Source: Hymenobacter frigidus
GTDB taxonomy: Bacteria; Bacteroidota; Bacteroidia; Cytophagales; Hymenobacteraceae
Direction of reading: 5' to 3'
NCBI RefSeq assembly: GCF_014640435.1
Contig: NZ_BMGY01000016.1
Location: 1-64,000, forward strand
DNA: 64,000 nt
Shown: piece after piece, positions 8,116 to 16,352 of the stretch
Layout of the letters: the number at the start of each line of letters is the position of its first letter
Numbering within the stretch: the first letter of the stretch is position 1
Position numbers and translations under genes: made by a program
The notes under the pieces: generated by a model
Told to the model about the DNA's origin: nothing
The model's input: only the letters and a program-made list of their open reading frames with translations
Database searches by the model: none

Positions 8116-10212
8116 ATGCGCTCAGCCGTACTTTATTTTCTTGTTGCCGGTCGTCGGCTGGGGTTGGCGCTAGCCGTAGGCCTGGCCGGAGCCGGCGTGG
8201 CGCATTCCCAGGGAGCCGCCGAAACCCGTTGCCTGCTTTTGCCCATTGAGCCCGCTCGCCGCGCCCAGCAGTCGGCGCTGGTAGTGGAGGCCGAAGTGCT
8301 CGATGCGCAAAGCTTCTGGGATGCGTCTCGTCAGCGGTTGTTTACCCGGCACCGGCTGCGGGTATTTTCCCTACTGAAAGGGGCAGTAGCCGATACCACC
8401 GGCCTGCGCCTCATCACCGAAGGCGGCCGGGTGGGGCTCGACCAACAAATCCTGACCAATACCCTGCAGCTGCGAGCCGGCCAGCAGGGTGTCTTCTTCT
8501 TAACGCCCGCGCTCTGGCCCGGAGCCGGCCCCGCCGCGTTTACGCCCGTGGGCAGCGAGCAAGGCTTCATCGAATTCAACCCGGCCGAGCACACGGCGGC
8601 CGAGCCTTTTCGCACCTACCCGGCTCTTGATGCCGCGTTTTATCGGGAAATCACCCGCCTCACCGGCCAGCCACGCCAGGAGCTGCGGGCCAATCCGGCG
8701 CTGGCTGCTCCCGGCTCCGCGCAGCGCGGCACGCTGGCGCCATCCATCACCGGCTTTACGCCGCTCTCACTCCCGGCTGGTACCGGGGCCGTGCTCACCA
8801 TCAACGGCGATGGTTTCGGCAGCAGCCGGGGCAGCGGTTTTGTCGAGTTTAAGAACGCCGACGATGGCGGGGCCACCCGCGTGAAGGCCCGCGAGGCCGA
8901 CTACCTCACCTGGACCAATACCCGCATTCAGGTGCGGGTGCCGTCCTCTTCCGGGGGCCGGCCGGCCGGTTCGGGCCAGGTGCGTGTCACGGCTTCCGAC
9001 CAGCTGACGGTGGAAAGTACCAGCTCCGTCACCATCGTCTATGCCCTCACCAACGTGGAAAGCACCACGGGCAACCTGCTCCAGCGCCCCAACCACGTTG
9101 CTCTGAATGCCACGGGTGGTATCACGTTCCGCTTTGCTCCCAACTTTACGCTCAGCCCCGCGCCGCCCGCTGCCTGGCAACGGGCCCTGGCCACCTGGCG
9201 CTGCCAAACGGGCATGAACTGGGAAGTAGGCAGCCCTAATTCCACCAACACCATCGCCGAAGACGGCCAGAACGTAGTTGCCTTCGACAACGGACCCGAA
9301 CTGCCCGACCGCGTGCTGGGCCGCACCACCACCTACTACCGCGGCTGTCTCGCGCCCAGCGGCGAATTGGTGTTTTGGGTGAAGGAAATCGATATGCAGT
9401 TCGACGATGCGGCCATTTTCCAGTTCGGCCCCTTGCCGCCCATCACCCCGCAACTTGATTTTGAGTCGGTAGCCGTGCACGAGCTGGGCCACGCCCAGCA
9501 GCTGGCCCACCTCATCCGGCCCGGTGCCGTGATGCACTTTGCCATCGGGCGCGGCCAGAACACCCGCATCCTCAATCCGGCCAGCGACGTGGCCGGGGGC
9601 CGGCAGGTGCTGCGGGTGCGCAGCTTCCGCAACCTGGGCTGCGGTGGCCCGGCGCTGCTGCCCGCGCCGCTCACGGCCTTTAGCGCCCGCTACGAGCCTG
9701 CTTCCGGCACCACCGTCTCCTGGGCCACGCGCGATGAATGCTTCCTGAACGGTTTTCTGGTAGAGCGCAGCCAGAGCGGCGACACCACCAACTGGGAGCA
9801 GCTGGCCACGGTGGCTACCCGGCCGCCCACCGGCCAGTACCAGTTTGTGGACCCGCGCCCAGCCAGCGGCCTGCTCTACTACCGTTTGCGCCTGCGCCGC
9901 CCCGATGGCTCCCTCGACAACACCGCTCCCGCCCTTGTGAGCACCGAAGGGGCCAATGCCAGCGTCAGCATTTTCCCCAACCCCGTAACCGACGATTTCC
10001 TGGGTTTGCAATACCCTGCTGCCGCCGATGGCGTAGTGATTTTCCGGATTTATGACGCGCTAGGGCGTTTGGTACGAGCCAGCAGCCAAACCACCACCAC
10101 GGGCCTCGACATACTGTCGCTGAACGTGGCCGGGTTGGTGCCGGGCTTCTACGTGCTGCACTGGCTGGATGCGCAGGGCCGTACCGGGCAGCGGAATTTC
10201 GTGCGCATTTAG
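8116..10212 (+). CDS. T9SS-exported matrixin-like metallopeptidase with IPT/TIG domain
   Basis: A 698-residue secreted protein. Residues 1-~34 form a signal peptide. Around 215-310 lies an IPT/TIG-type beta domain (PSITGFTPLSLPAGTGAVL, GDGFG). The protease region carries the zinc motif HELGHAQQLAH starting near residue 455, matching HExxHxxxxxH, followed by a candidate Met-turn (AVMHF). After a fibronectin-like segment the final ~80 residues (SIFPNPVTDDF, IYDALGR, PGFYVLHW) form a T9SS type A sorting tail that directs export and surface attachment. Its substrate is unknown. It is monocistronic by appearance. Confidence 0.9.
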   Translation: MRSAVLYFLVAGRRLGLALAVGLAGAGVAHSQGAAETRCLLLPIEPARRAQQSALVVEAEVLDAQSFWDASRQRLFTRHRLRVFSLLKGAVADTTGLRLITEGGRVGLDQQILTNTLQLRAGQQGVFFLTPALWPGAGPAAFTPVGSEQGFIEFNPAEHTAAEPFRTYPALDAAFYREITRLTGQPRQELRANPALAAPGSAQRGTLAPSITGFTPLSLPAGTGAVLTINGDGFGSSRGSGFVEFKNADDGGATRVKAREADYLTWTNTRIQVRVPSSSGGRPAGSGQVRVTASDQLTVESTSSVTIVYALTNVESTTGNLLQRPNHVALNATGGITFRFAPNFTLSPAPPAAWQRALATWRCQTGMNWEVGSPNSTNTIAEDGQNVVAFDNGPELPDRVLGRTTTYYRGCLAPSGELVFWVKEIDMQFDDAAIFQFGPLPPITPQLDFESVAVHELGHAQQLAHLIRPGAVMHFAIGRGQNTRILNPASDVAGGRQVLRVRSFRNLGCGGPALLPAPLTAFSARYEPASGTTVSWATRDECFLNGFLVERSQSGDTTNWEQLATVATRPPTGQYQFVDPRPASGLLYYRLRLRRPDGSLDNTAPALVSTEGANASVSIFPNPVTDDFLGLQYPAAADGVVIFRIYDALGRLVRASSQTTTTGLDILSLNVAGLVPGFYVLHWLDAQGRTGQRNFVRI

Positions 10213-10245
10213 CCGGGATTACCGGCTGCCCTTGGCCGATAAATG

Positions 10246-10776
10246 CTACAAATGCCGTCCGATTATCGCCTCCGCCACGGCCACGGCCGCCGGGGCCGCG
10301 TGGTAGTGAGCCAGCTGGGCCTCGTCGAGGTTGCCGTTAAACCACTCATCTTCGATGGTGGCGCCTAGTTTTTTGTAGAAGGCAATGGCGGGCTCATTCC
10401 AGTCCAGCACCTGCCACTTGAGGCGCACGGCCCCGGTGGTGCGGGCCTCGGCCACCACGGCGTCGAACAGCAGCCGGCCAAAGCCGCCGCGCCGCGCCGC
10501 CTCGGTCACCACCAGGTCTTCGAGGTAAAGCATCCGGCCTTTCCAGGTGGAGTAAGCGGTGTAGAACAGGGCCAGCCCAACAATTTTTTGCGCTTCGTTT
10601 TCCAGCACGAAAAAGCTGAAAATAGGCTCCGGCCCAAATCCGTCGCGCTGCATGGCGGTCAGGGTATTGGTCACGGCTTCCGGAGCTTTTTCATACTCGG
10701 CCAGCTCCTGAATGAGGGCCAGCACTTGGGGAAGGTCGGTTTCGACGCCGCGGCGCAGCACAATGTTATGTTCCAT
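10246..10776 (-). CDS. GNAT-family N-acetyltransferase
   Basis: A 176-residue acetyl-CoA-dependent acetyltransferase. The acetyl-CoA loop is visible as RRGGFGRLLFDAV (motif A, R/QxxGxG/A) after strand MLYLEDLVV, and the final FYKKLGA is the usual GNAT end. The length and the opening RRGVETDLPQVLALIQELAEYE resemble spermidine/diamine acetyltransferases, but the substrate is not proven. It is convergent with the metallopeptidase gene and may be co-transcribed with the lipoprotein gene upstream on the same strand, though a hairpin lies between them. Confidence 0.87.
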   Translation of the reverse strand: MEHNIVLRRGVETDLPQVLALIQELAEYEKAPEAVTNTLTAMQRDGFGPEPIFSFFVLENEAQKIVGLALFYTAYSTWKGRMLYLEDLVVTEAARRGGFGRLLFDAVVAEARTTGAVRLKWQVLDWNEPAIAFYKKLGATIEDEWFNGNLDEAQLAHYHAAPAAVAVAEAIIGRHL

Positions 10777-10810
10777 AAGAAAACGCTAAGCTCAACGATG
10801 CCACAAGCAA

Positions 10811-10844
10811 TTGGGCCGCCACCGCCTCAGCAGCAACGGCCCAA
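10811..10844 (-). terminator. Hairpin between lipoprotein and acetyltransferase genes
   Basis: An 8-bp stem (TTGGGCCG with CGGCCCAA) around an 18-base loop, downstream of the minus-strand lipoprotein gene. No T tract, so termination is only possible. Confidence 0.35.
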
Positions 10845-10879
10845 CTGATAAACCTGGAGTAGTGTGCAAAAAGCCCGAA

Positions 10880-11110
10880 TTACATCTGGGGCTGCATCTT
10901 TTTGATGTCTTCGATGGCATTCACCGAGTTCAGCTCGCGGAACTGCTCCGGCTGCTTGGCACCTTTGGTGGTGTCAGGGGCGGCGGGCAAGGGCGGCAGG
11001 GTATTGGTGGCAATGTCTTCGTCGCCCTCCGTTACCGAGGGGCCGCACGAGGGCAGCGTGAGCGAAAGCAGGGCAGCGGCCAACAGACCGGGGAGGAGCG
11101 TTTTTTTCAT
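10880..11110 (-). CDS. Small lipoprotein
   Basis: A 76-residue protein with a lipoprotein signal: basic MKKT, a Leu/Ala core and lipobox LPSC, with lipidation expected at Cys22. The mature part is only ~54 residues, acidic and proline-rich, and ends in IEDIKKMQPQM. No domain is recognised. It is oriented like the GNAT gene and divergent from the glycosyltransferase operon. Function unknown; the lipobox is the only firm evidence. Confidence 0.75.
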   Translation of the reverse strand: MKKTLLPGLLAAALLSLTLPSCGPSVTEGDEDIATNTLPPLPAAPDTTKGAKQPEQFRELNSVNAIEDIKKMQPQM

Positions 11111-11244
11111 GTATAGATAAACGAATTCGGCTGCAAGTTACGCACGGAGTGCGGCTTGCCATGTGGGTAAACGGTGCATCTGCTCCAACAAACGCTGCGG
11201 CCCTGTTGGGATGGCGGCTTACAGGGCTGGCCCGGCTGTCGGCT

Positions 11245-11252
11245 TACCTTTG
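11245..11252 (+). promoter_or_regulatory. Candidate -7 box for the glycosyltransferase pair
   Basis: TACCTTTG, a perfect TAnnTTTG, 34 bases ahead of the GTG start of the GT2 gene. No clear TTG lies at the expected -33 distance. Confidence 0.4.
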
Positions 11253-11285
11253 CCGGGCGCTGGCCTCTAAGCTGGCTTTTTCTGC

Positions 11286-12050
11286 GTGATTTCCCTCTCT
11301 GTCGTCATCATCACCTTCAACGAAGCTGCCAATATTGCCCGTTGCCTCCAGGCGCTGGGCGACGTGGCCGATGACGTAATAGTGGTCGATTCTTTCTCCA
11401 CCGATGCCACCGTGGACATCTGTCGGCAACACGGCGCGCGCGTCATTCAGCATGCCTTCGCCGGCTACGTCGAGCAGAAAAACTACGCCACTACCCAAGC
11501 GAAATTCGACCACGTCCTGCAGCTTGACGCCGACGAAGTACTGACCGATGAGCTGCGCCAGTCCATCCGCGCCGCTAAAGCCGACTGGCAGCATGCGGCC
11601 TATTCGCTGGCGCGCCTCACCAACTACTGCGGCCACTGGGTGCGCTACGGCAGTTGGTACCCCGACCGCAAGCTGCGCCTCTACGACCGCCGCCTGGGCC
11701 GCTGGACCGGCCTGCTCCTGCACGAGAAATTCGAGGTGAACCCCGGCCAAACCACCGGCCAGCTCGCCGGCCACGCCCTGCACTACAGCTACCACTCCAT
11801 CGCGCAGCACGTCAGCCAGCTCAACAAGTTCACCAGCATCACCGCCCAGGAGCTGGCCCTGCGCGGCCGCACCAATGTCACTCTGTTTCACCTGCTGCTC
11901 AAGCCGCTCTGGAAATTCGTGCACGGCTACGTGTTCCGGCTGGGCGTACTCGACGGTTTTGCCGGCCTGTGCATCGCCGGTATTTCGGCCTGGGGCGTAT
12001 TTCTGAAATTCGCGAAGCTGAAAACCCGCACCGAACGCGCCGAAGCATGA
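11286..12050 (+). CDS. Family 2 glycosyltransferase (WaaE/KdtX-like)
   Basis: A 254-residue GT-A-fold glycosyltransferase that moves a sugar from a nucleotide donor. The opening SLSVVIITFNEAANI is typical, DDVIVVDSFSTD supplies the nucleotide-binding acid, and LQLDADE is the DxD metal site. The pattern YVEQKNYA plus the late region fits the WaaE/KdtX-like lipopolysaccharide-core group. The C-terminus has a hydrophobic stretch that may touch the membrane. The start is GTG at 11286. The stop overlaps the next start as ATGA, so the two genes are probably translated together. Confidence 0.88.
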   Translation: MISLSVVIITFNEAANIARCLQALGDVADDVIVVDSFSTDATVDICRQHGARVIQHAFAGYVEQKNYATTQAKFDHVLQLDADEVLTDELRQSIRAAKADWQHAAYSLARLTNYCGHWVRYGSWYPDRKLRLYDRRLGRWTGLLLHEKFEVNPGQTTGQLAGHALHYSYHSIAQHVSQLNKFTSITAQELALRGRTNVTLFHLLLKPLWKFVHGYVFRLGVLDGFAGLCIAGISAWGVFLKFAKLKTRTERAEA

Positions 12051-13087
12051 GCCAGACCTTTCTCGTGTCCCGCACCGATGCCATCGGCGACGTGGTGCTG
12101 ACTCTGCCCGTGGCGGGACGGCTGAAGCAGCTGCGGCCCGGCTGCCGGGTCGTGCTCATCGGCCGCACCTACACCGCTCCCGTAGCCGCTGCCTGCCCCT
12201 GGGTCGATGACTTTTTGAATCTCGACGACCTGCTAAAACTGCCCGAGGCTGAGCAAGTAGCTAAGTTGCGAGCCTACGAAGCTGCCGCCATCGTCCACGT
12301 TTTCCCCAATAAGACCCTTGCGCGCCTTGCCCAAAAGGCCCGGATTCCCGTTCGCATCGGTACCCGCAACCGCTGGCAGCACTGGCTCACCTGCAACCGG
12401 CTGGTGGCGCTTAGCCGCCGCCACTCGCCCCTGCACGAAGCCCAGTTGAATCTGAAGTTGCTCCAGTCGCTGGGGGCCGCGCCAGAAACTCCCCTTTCGG
12501 AAGCCGCTGCCTTGGTGCGCCTGCAGCCCGCCCAGCCGCTGCCCGCCCAGTTCCAACTGCTGCTTCAGGAGCGCCGGCCCGGCCAGCTCAACATCATCCT
12601 GCATCCGCGCAGCCGGGGTAGCGCCCGCGAGTGGGGCCTAGCTCACTTTGGCCAACTGGCCCGGCTGCTGCACCAGGCCGGCCACCGCGTGTTCGTGACT
12701 GGTACGGCAGCGGAAGGAGAGGAGCTGACCAACTGGCGGCAGGAAAACGCGGCTTTCCTGGCCGCCGACCTCACCGGCCAGCTTAGCCTGCCGCAGTTCA
12801 TTGCCTTCATCGCCGCTGCCGATGGCCTCGTGGCCGGCAGCACCGGCCCGCTGCACCTGGCCGCCGCACTTGGGCGGCACGTGCTGGGCCTGTATCCGCC
12901 CATTCGGCCCATGCACCCCGGGCGCTGGAAACCGTTGGGCCCGCACGCCGATTACCTGGTTTTTGATAAACCTGATTGTGCCGATTGCCGCGCCCAACCT
13001 GCCGCCTGCACTTGCATCCGGGCCATTGAGCCTTTGGCTGTGGCGGCCCGCGTGCTGGCTTGGGAACCTTTGCCCGGCAAAGAATAA
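12047..13087 (+). CDS. Family 9 glycosyltransferase (heptosyltransferase-like)
   Basis: A 346-residue GT-B enzyme of the ADP-heptose:LPS heptosyltransferase type. The N-terminal SRTDAIGDVVLTLP is the family hallmark (R-x-D-x-x-G-D), and the donor-binding half carries GSTGPLHLAAALG and YPPIRP. The start ATG overlaps the stop of the GT2 gene, so both likely act on the same outer-membrane glycolipid. The frame is open further upstream to 11654 but that part lies inside the GT2 gene. A Cys cluster near the end (CADC, ACTC) follows the usual domain. Confidence 0.9.
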   Translation: MSQTFLVSRTDAIGDVVLTLPVAGRLKQLRPGCRVVLIGRTYTAPVAAACPWVDDFLNLDDLLKLPEAEQVAKLRAYEAAAIVHVFPNKTLARLAQKARIPVRIGTRNRWQHWLTCNRLVALSRRHSPLHEAQLNLKLLQSLGAAPETPLSEAAALVRLQPAQPLPAQFQLLLQERRPGQLNIILHPRSRGSAREWGLAHFGQLARLLHQAGHRVFVTGTAAEGEELTNWRQENAAFLAADLTGQLSLPQFIAFIAAADGLVAGSTGPLHLAAALGRHVLGLYPPIRPMHPGRWKPLGPHADYLVFDKPDCADCRAQPAACTCIRAIEPLAVAARVLAWEPLPGKE

Positions 13088-13365
13088 ATGCCCTCCGATA
13101 GCGAACAAGCAGGATTTTGCCCGGTTAGGTAAATGCAGTGGCTTGCTTGCGCAACCTACTCAGCATTGCAATCCGTACATCGGGCAATATAAAGTGTGTC
13201 GTACAGCTAGTTTTGACGATTTGCCGCCAAGCAGCTCTCTGGCACGTAGCAACGCAATGAAGCAACCCGGCCACCCAACACTTTCGAGTAGTTGATTTAG
13301 CCAGAACGCTTCTAATTCCCTAATATTTCGTAGGTTTCGACCTGCAATTTCCCCCGCCCACCTGT

Positions 13366-14010
13366 ATGAGCGATTCCCCCGAACGGGTAAAACTGAGCAA
13401 AGAAGAAAAAGACCGGCGCTTCCAGGCCGAGCTTATGCCGGTGCTCGACCCGCTCTACAACTTTGCCTACCGCCTCACCCTCGATGAGGACGACGCCAAT
13501 GACTTGGTGCAGGAAACTTACCTGAAAGCATACCGCTTTTTTGAGTATTTCGAGCCCGGTACCAACGCCAAGGCGTGGCTTTTTCGGATTCTCAAGAATT
13601 CGTTCATCAACGACTTCCGCAAGAAGAGCAAGCAGCCCGCAAAAGTCGATTACAGCGAGATTGAGGGCTATTATAACCCCGACGATGTGGAGGCCGAAGG
13701 CGAACTTGGAGCCTCGTCGTCCGACATGCGCCAGCAGTCGGCCCGCGACCTAATTGGCGATGAAGTAGCCAGTGCGCTAAATTCTTTGCCGGTCGATTTT
13801 CGCACCGTCATCATCCTCTGTGACCTTGAGGGTTTTACCTACGAGGAAATGGCTAAAGTGCTTGATATTCCGATAGGTACGGTGCGGTCACGCCTGCACC
13901 GGGCCCGTAATTTCCTCAAGGATAAGCTCGAGAGATACGCCCAGTCAATGGGATATGGCAATGAAACAATAGAAGACGACGCGGAACTAACCGGCCTCGA
14001 TAATAATTAA
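13366..14010 (+). CDS. ECF-type RNA polymerase sigma factor
   Basis: A 214-residue sigma-70 family factor of the extracytoplasmic-function group. Region 2 spans about 28-95 (LYNFAYRLTLDEDDANDLVQ, then WLFRILKNSFINDFRKK). Region 4 spans about 140-195, with the helix-turn-helix ending IPIGTVRSRLHRAR. A small gene with a Cys motif follows at 14082 and is probably its anti-sigma factor. The 278 bases upstream hold no gene; TAGGTTTC at 13331 is one base short of a -7 box. The response governed cannot be read from the sequence. Confidence 0.93.
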   Translation: MSDSPERVKLSKEEKDRRFQAELMPVLDPLYNFAYRLTLDEDDANDLVQETYLKAYRFFEYFEPGTNAKAWLFRILKNSFINDFRKKSKQPAKVDYSEIEGYYNPDDVEAEGELGASSSDMRQQSARDLIGDEVASALNSLPVDFRTVIILCDLEGFTYEEMAKVLDIPIGTVRSRLHRARNFLKDKLERYAQSMGYGNETIEDDAELTGLDNN

Positions 14011-14081
14011 CCTCCCCAGCAGGGGCCTACATCGATGGCTCGGCTTACCATTGCCTCCACGAGTTTCAAGGATTTTCACTT

Positions 14082-14381
14082 ATGAACCAATCTGCTACTA
14101 CACAAACCAATACGTCGGCCCCCGTTGCCATTCCCATCGACAACGGCCCCGACTGCGAACGAGTGAATACTGTACTAGACCAACTCATCGAAGGCCAGCC
14201 CGTGGACGCCGCAGACGAAGATTTCCTCTACGATAATGCCTCTGACTGCTCGCCGTGCTTCGACGACATCGAAAAGCAGCGCGTTTTCGTCAAATTTTTG
14301 AACCAGCGCGTATCCCGCCGGCCCATCCCCGCTAGCTTGCACGAAGCCATTTTGGCCCGTGTGGGTGCCCAAATGGCCTGA
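14082..14381 (+). CDS. Probable anti-sigma factor (ZAS-like)
   Basis: A 99-residue cytoplasmic protein placed directly after the ECF sigma gene. It has the spacing of RsrA-type zinc anti-sigma factors: an early Cys25 (DCERVNTVLDQLIEG), then Asn52, Cys56 and Cys59 in NASDCSPC. The family motif is HxxxCxxC; here the His is replaced by Asn52, so zinc binding or redox sensing may differ. The C-terminal PIPASLHEAILARV helix is like the anti-sigma end. Function is inferred from this pattern and from position. Confidence 0.7.
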   Translation: MNQSATTQTNTSAPVAIPIDNGPDCERVNTVLDQLIEGQPVDAADEDFLYDNASDCSPCFDDIEKQRVFVKFLNQRVSRRPIPASLHEAILARVGAQMA

Positions 14382-14398
14382 TACCGGTTCCGACTGGC

Positions 14399-14406
14399 TA
14401 GCTTTG
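14399..14406 (+). promoter_or_regulatory. Candidate -7 box immediately before gmk
   Basis: TAGCTTTG ends four bases before the gmk ATG. If used, the transcript would start on or next to the start codon, giving a leaderless or nearly leaderless mRNA. No strong -33 element is seen. Confidence 0.35.
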
Positions 14407-14410
14407 CGTG

Positions 14411-14995
14411 ATGCAAGGCAAAATCATCGTTTTCTCGGCACCTTCGGGCGCGGGCAAAACCACCATCGTGCATCGGCTCATGCAGCGGCTGCCGGAACTC
14501 AGCTTTTCCATCTCGGCCTGTACCCGCGACCGCCGCGGCCGCACCGAAGCCAATGGCAAAGACTACCATTTTATTTCCGTACAGGACTTCCAGGATAAAA
14601 TTCGGCACGAGGAATTTGTGGAGTGGGAAGAGGTGTACGAAGGTGCCTTTTATGGCACGCTAAAGTCCGAAATTGAACGCATTTGGGAGAGCGGCAAGCA
14701 CGCTATTCTCGATGTTGACGTGAAAGGCGGCCTCAGCATCAAGGAGTTTTACAAAGACCGGGCCCTCGGAATTTTTGTCCGTCCCCCATCCATCGAAGTC
14801 CTTGAGCAGCGCCTGCAGGCCCGTGCCACCGATTCGCAATCCAGCATTTCTTCGCGGGTATACAAGGCTAATTTTGAGTTGGCGTTCGAGGACCGGTTCG
14901 ACGTAACCGTCGTCAACGACGACCTCGACGAAGCTACGGCCCACGCCGAATGGCTCGTGCGGCAGTTCATCAGCGCCGAGCCGGCCATCGTTTAA
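14411..14995 (+). CDS. gmk: Guanylate kinase
   Basis: A 194-residue enzyme that phosphorylates GMP to GDP with ATP, required for GTP synthesis. The P-loop SAPSGAGKTT is at residues ~8-17, followed by the GMP-binding region (SISACTRDRRG and YHFIS, FVEWEEVYEGAFYGT) and the lid (FVRPPSIEVLEQRL). Length is normal. The ATG at 14411 is preferred to a GTG one codon earlier. It is followed by a palindromic repeat and nadD on the same strand; both are nucleotide-metabolism genes. Confidence 0.97.
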   Translation: MQGKIIVFSAPSGAGKTTIVHRLMQRLPELSFSISACTRDRRGRTEANGKDYHFISVQDFQDKIRHEEFVEWEEVYEGAFYGTLKSEIERIWESGKHAILDVDVKGGLSIKEFYKDRALGIFVRPPSIEVLEQRLQARATDSQSSISSRVYKANFELAFEDRFDVTVVNDDLDEATAHAEWLVRQFISAEPAIV

Positions 14996-15017
14996 TCGTT
15001 ATCCCCATCTTGCGTTC

Positions 15018-15104
15018 GCGGAGCGAGGGACCTTATCCCGTTCGCGCCGCTGGGTTGCTTACCAGGTAGTCGTAACAAGGTCCTTCGCAAGCTCAGGATG
15101 ACAA
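15018..15104. repeat. Palindromic dispersed repeat, divergent family 1 member, copy C
   Basis: An imperfect inverted repeat. GCGAGGGACCTT at 15023-15034 can pair over 12 bases (one G-T) with AAGGTCCTTCGC at 15077-15088. The right end, GCAAGCTCAGGATGACA, resembles the GCTCAGCATGAC end of copies A, B and D. The nadD start codon at 15098 lies inside this end. Confidence 0.65.
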
Positions 15105-15664
15105 AACAACGCATTGGCCTGTTGTTCGGGTCTTTCAATCCGGTGCACGTCGGCCACCTCATCCTGGCCGAGCATTTTGCCACCCGTACCGACTTGTCCG
15201 AGGTCTGGTTCGTTGTGTCGCCTCACAGCCCCTTTAAAGCTGCCGCAGACCTGCTGCCCGATGCCCAGCGGCTACATATGGTGCAGCTGGCCATTGCCGG
15301 CAATCCTCGCCTGCGCGCCGAGGATATCGAATTCGGCCTGCCGCGCCCCAGTTACACCATCGCCACGCTCGATGCCCTGCGCCAGCGTTACCCTAGCCAC
15401 GAATTCGTACTTCTGATGGGAGCCGACAACGTGCCCGGCCTGCCGCGTTGGCAGGAGTCGGCCCGGTTGCTGGCCGAGGTTGATATCTACGTATATCCCC
15501 GTCCCGGCGTCTCCCTTCCTAGCTTGGATGAATTCCCGCGCGTTCGCCTCATAGCGGCTCCTTTGCTGAATATTTCGGCCACCTACATTCGCGAAAGCCT
15601 GCGCACGGGGCAGAGCATCCGTTACTTGGTGCCAGCCGCTGTCGAAGCCGAACTGCTGAAATAG
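15098..15664 (+). CDS. nadD: Nicotinate-nucleotide adenylyltransferase
   Basis: A 188-residue nucleotidyltransferase that makes deamido-NAD from nicotinate mononucleotide and ATP. The family motif GSFNPVHVGHL at residues ~11-21 holds the HxGH ATP site, and ISATYIRESLRTG near the end is the ISSTxIR motif. Length is usual. The only plausible ATG (15098) lies within the right arm of a palindromic repeat, and a possible 12-bp stem ends ten bases upstream of it. The tandem repeat and terminator that follow separate it from convergent frr. Confidence 0.95.
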   Translation: MTKQRIGLLFGSFNPVHVGHLILAEHFATRTDLSEVWFVVSPHSPFKAAADLLPDAQRLHMVQLAIAGNPRLRAEDIEFGLPRPSYTIATLDALRQRYPSHEFVLLMGADNVPGLPRWQESARLLAEVDIYVYPRPGVSLPSLDEFPRVRLIAAPLLNISATYIRESLRTGQSIRYLVPAAVEAELLK

Positions 15665-15669
15665 AACCA

Positions 15670-15711
15670 CTCTGCGTACCTCTGCGGATTTCCTCCGCGT
15701 GCCTCTGCGGT
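15670..15711. repeat. Two-unit short tandem repeat
   Basis: Two near-identical units of about 21 bases: CTCTGCGTACCTCTGCGGA then CTCCGCGTGCCTCTGCGGT. The core CTCTGCG appears within each unit as well. It lies between the nadD stop and the terminator and has no coding role that I can see. Confidence 0.6.
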
Positions 15712-15719
15712 AACTTCCC

Positions 15720-15764
15720 AAAAAGAAAGAGCCCGGCGATTTATCGTCGGGCTCTTTCTTTTTC
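15720..15764. terminator. Bidirectional terminator between nadD and frr
   Basis: A long stem (AAAGAAAGAGCCCGGCGA with a matching right arm) has A-rich and T-rich flanks on both sides, so it can end transcription of the convergent genes nadD and frr. Confidence 0.85.
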
Positions 15765-15775
15765 AAGCAACCAGC

Positions 15776-16339
15776 TCAGATGGTCATAATCTCCGTTTCC
15801 TTCTTACTGAGGGTTCTTTCGACCTCGGCAATAAAAGAATCGGTGGTTTTCTGTACTTTTTCTTCGGCGCTCTTCACCGCGTCTTCCGACGCACCTTCTT
15901 TCAGCAGCTTGCGCAACGACTCGTTCACGTCCTTGCGAATGCCACGCACCCGCACCTTACCCGCTTCCGACTCGTTTTTGGCTTGTTTCGCCAGCTCGCG
16001 GCGGCGTTCTTCGGTCATGGCCGGGATATTGAGACGCACGCCGTCGGCATCCGACACCGGGTTCAGGCCCAGGTCACTGTTTTTAATGGCTTTGGCTACC
16101 TCGCTCACCATGTTTTTCTCCCAAGGCTTGATGAGCAGCGAGCGGGCATCGGGAGCTGTCACCGTCGCAATCTGGCCGATGGGAGTAGGGGTGCCGTAGT
16201 AATCCACGCGCAAACCGTCGAGCATAGCCGGCGAAGCCTTACCAGCCCGGATGCGGCTCATTTCCACGTTTACGTGCGCCAGCGCCTTGCCCATTGATTC
16301 AGCAAGCTCGTCGAGGTAAAACTGAATTTCTTCGTCCAT
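15776..16339 (-). CDS. frr: Ribosome recycling factor
   Basis: A 187-residue factor that, with EF-G, splits the post-termination ribosome. The three-helix-bundle pattern is clear: VNVEMSRIRAGKASPAMLDG near the N-terminus, the beta domain VDYYGTPTPIGQIATV, PWEKNMVSEVAKAI, and the helix ERRRELAKQAK. Length matches the family (~185). It follows pyrH on the same strand with a ~100-base gap holding an imperfect inverted repeat, the common pyrH-frr order. Confidence 0.98.
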   Translation of the reverse strand: MDEEIQFYLDELAESMGKALAHVNVEMSRIRAGKASPAMLDGLRVDYYGTPTPIGQIATVTAPDARSLLIKPWEKNMVSEVAKAIKNSDLGLNPVSDADGVRLNIPAMTEERRRELAKQAKNESEAGKVRVRGIRKDVNESLRKLLKEGASEDAVKSAEEKVQKTTDSFIAEVERTLSKKETEIMTI

Positions 16340-16352
16340 CTTAAATTGGAAT

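Noticed and set aside
8767..10011. A 414-codon antisense frame over the metallopeptidase gene
   Set aside because: The sense protein has a zinc motif, IPT domain and T9SS tail; the antisense peptide has no recognisable feature.
15065..15085. A string resembling the 3' end of 16S rRNA (GTAGTCGTAACAAGGT)
   Set aside because: Only a short match; no surrounding rRNA sequence. It is part of the repeat upstream of nadD.
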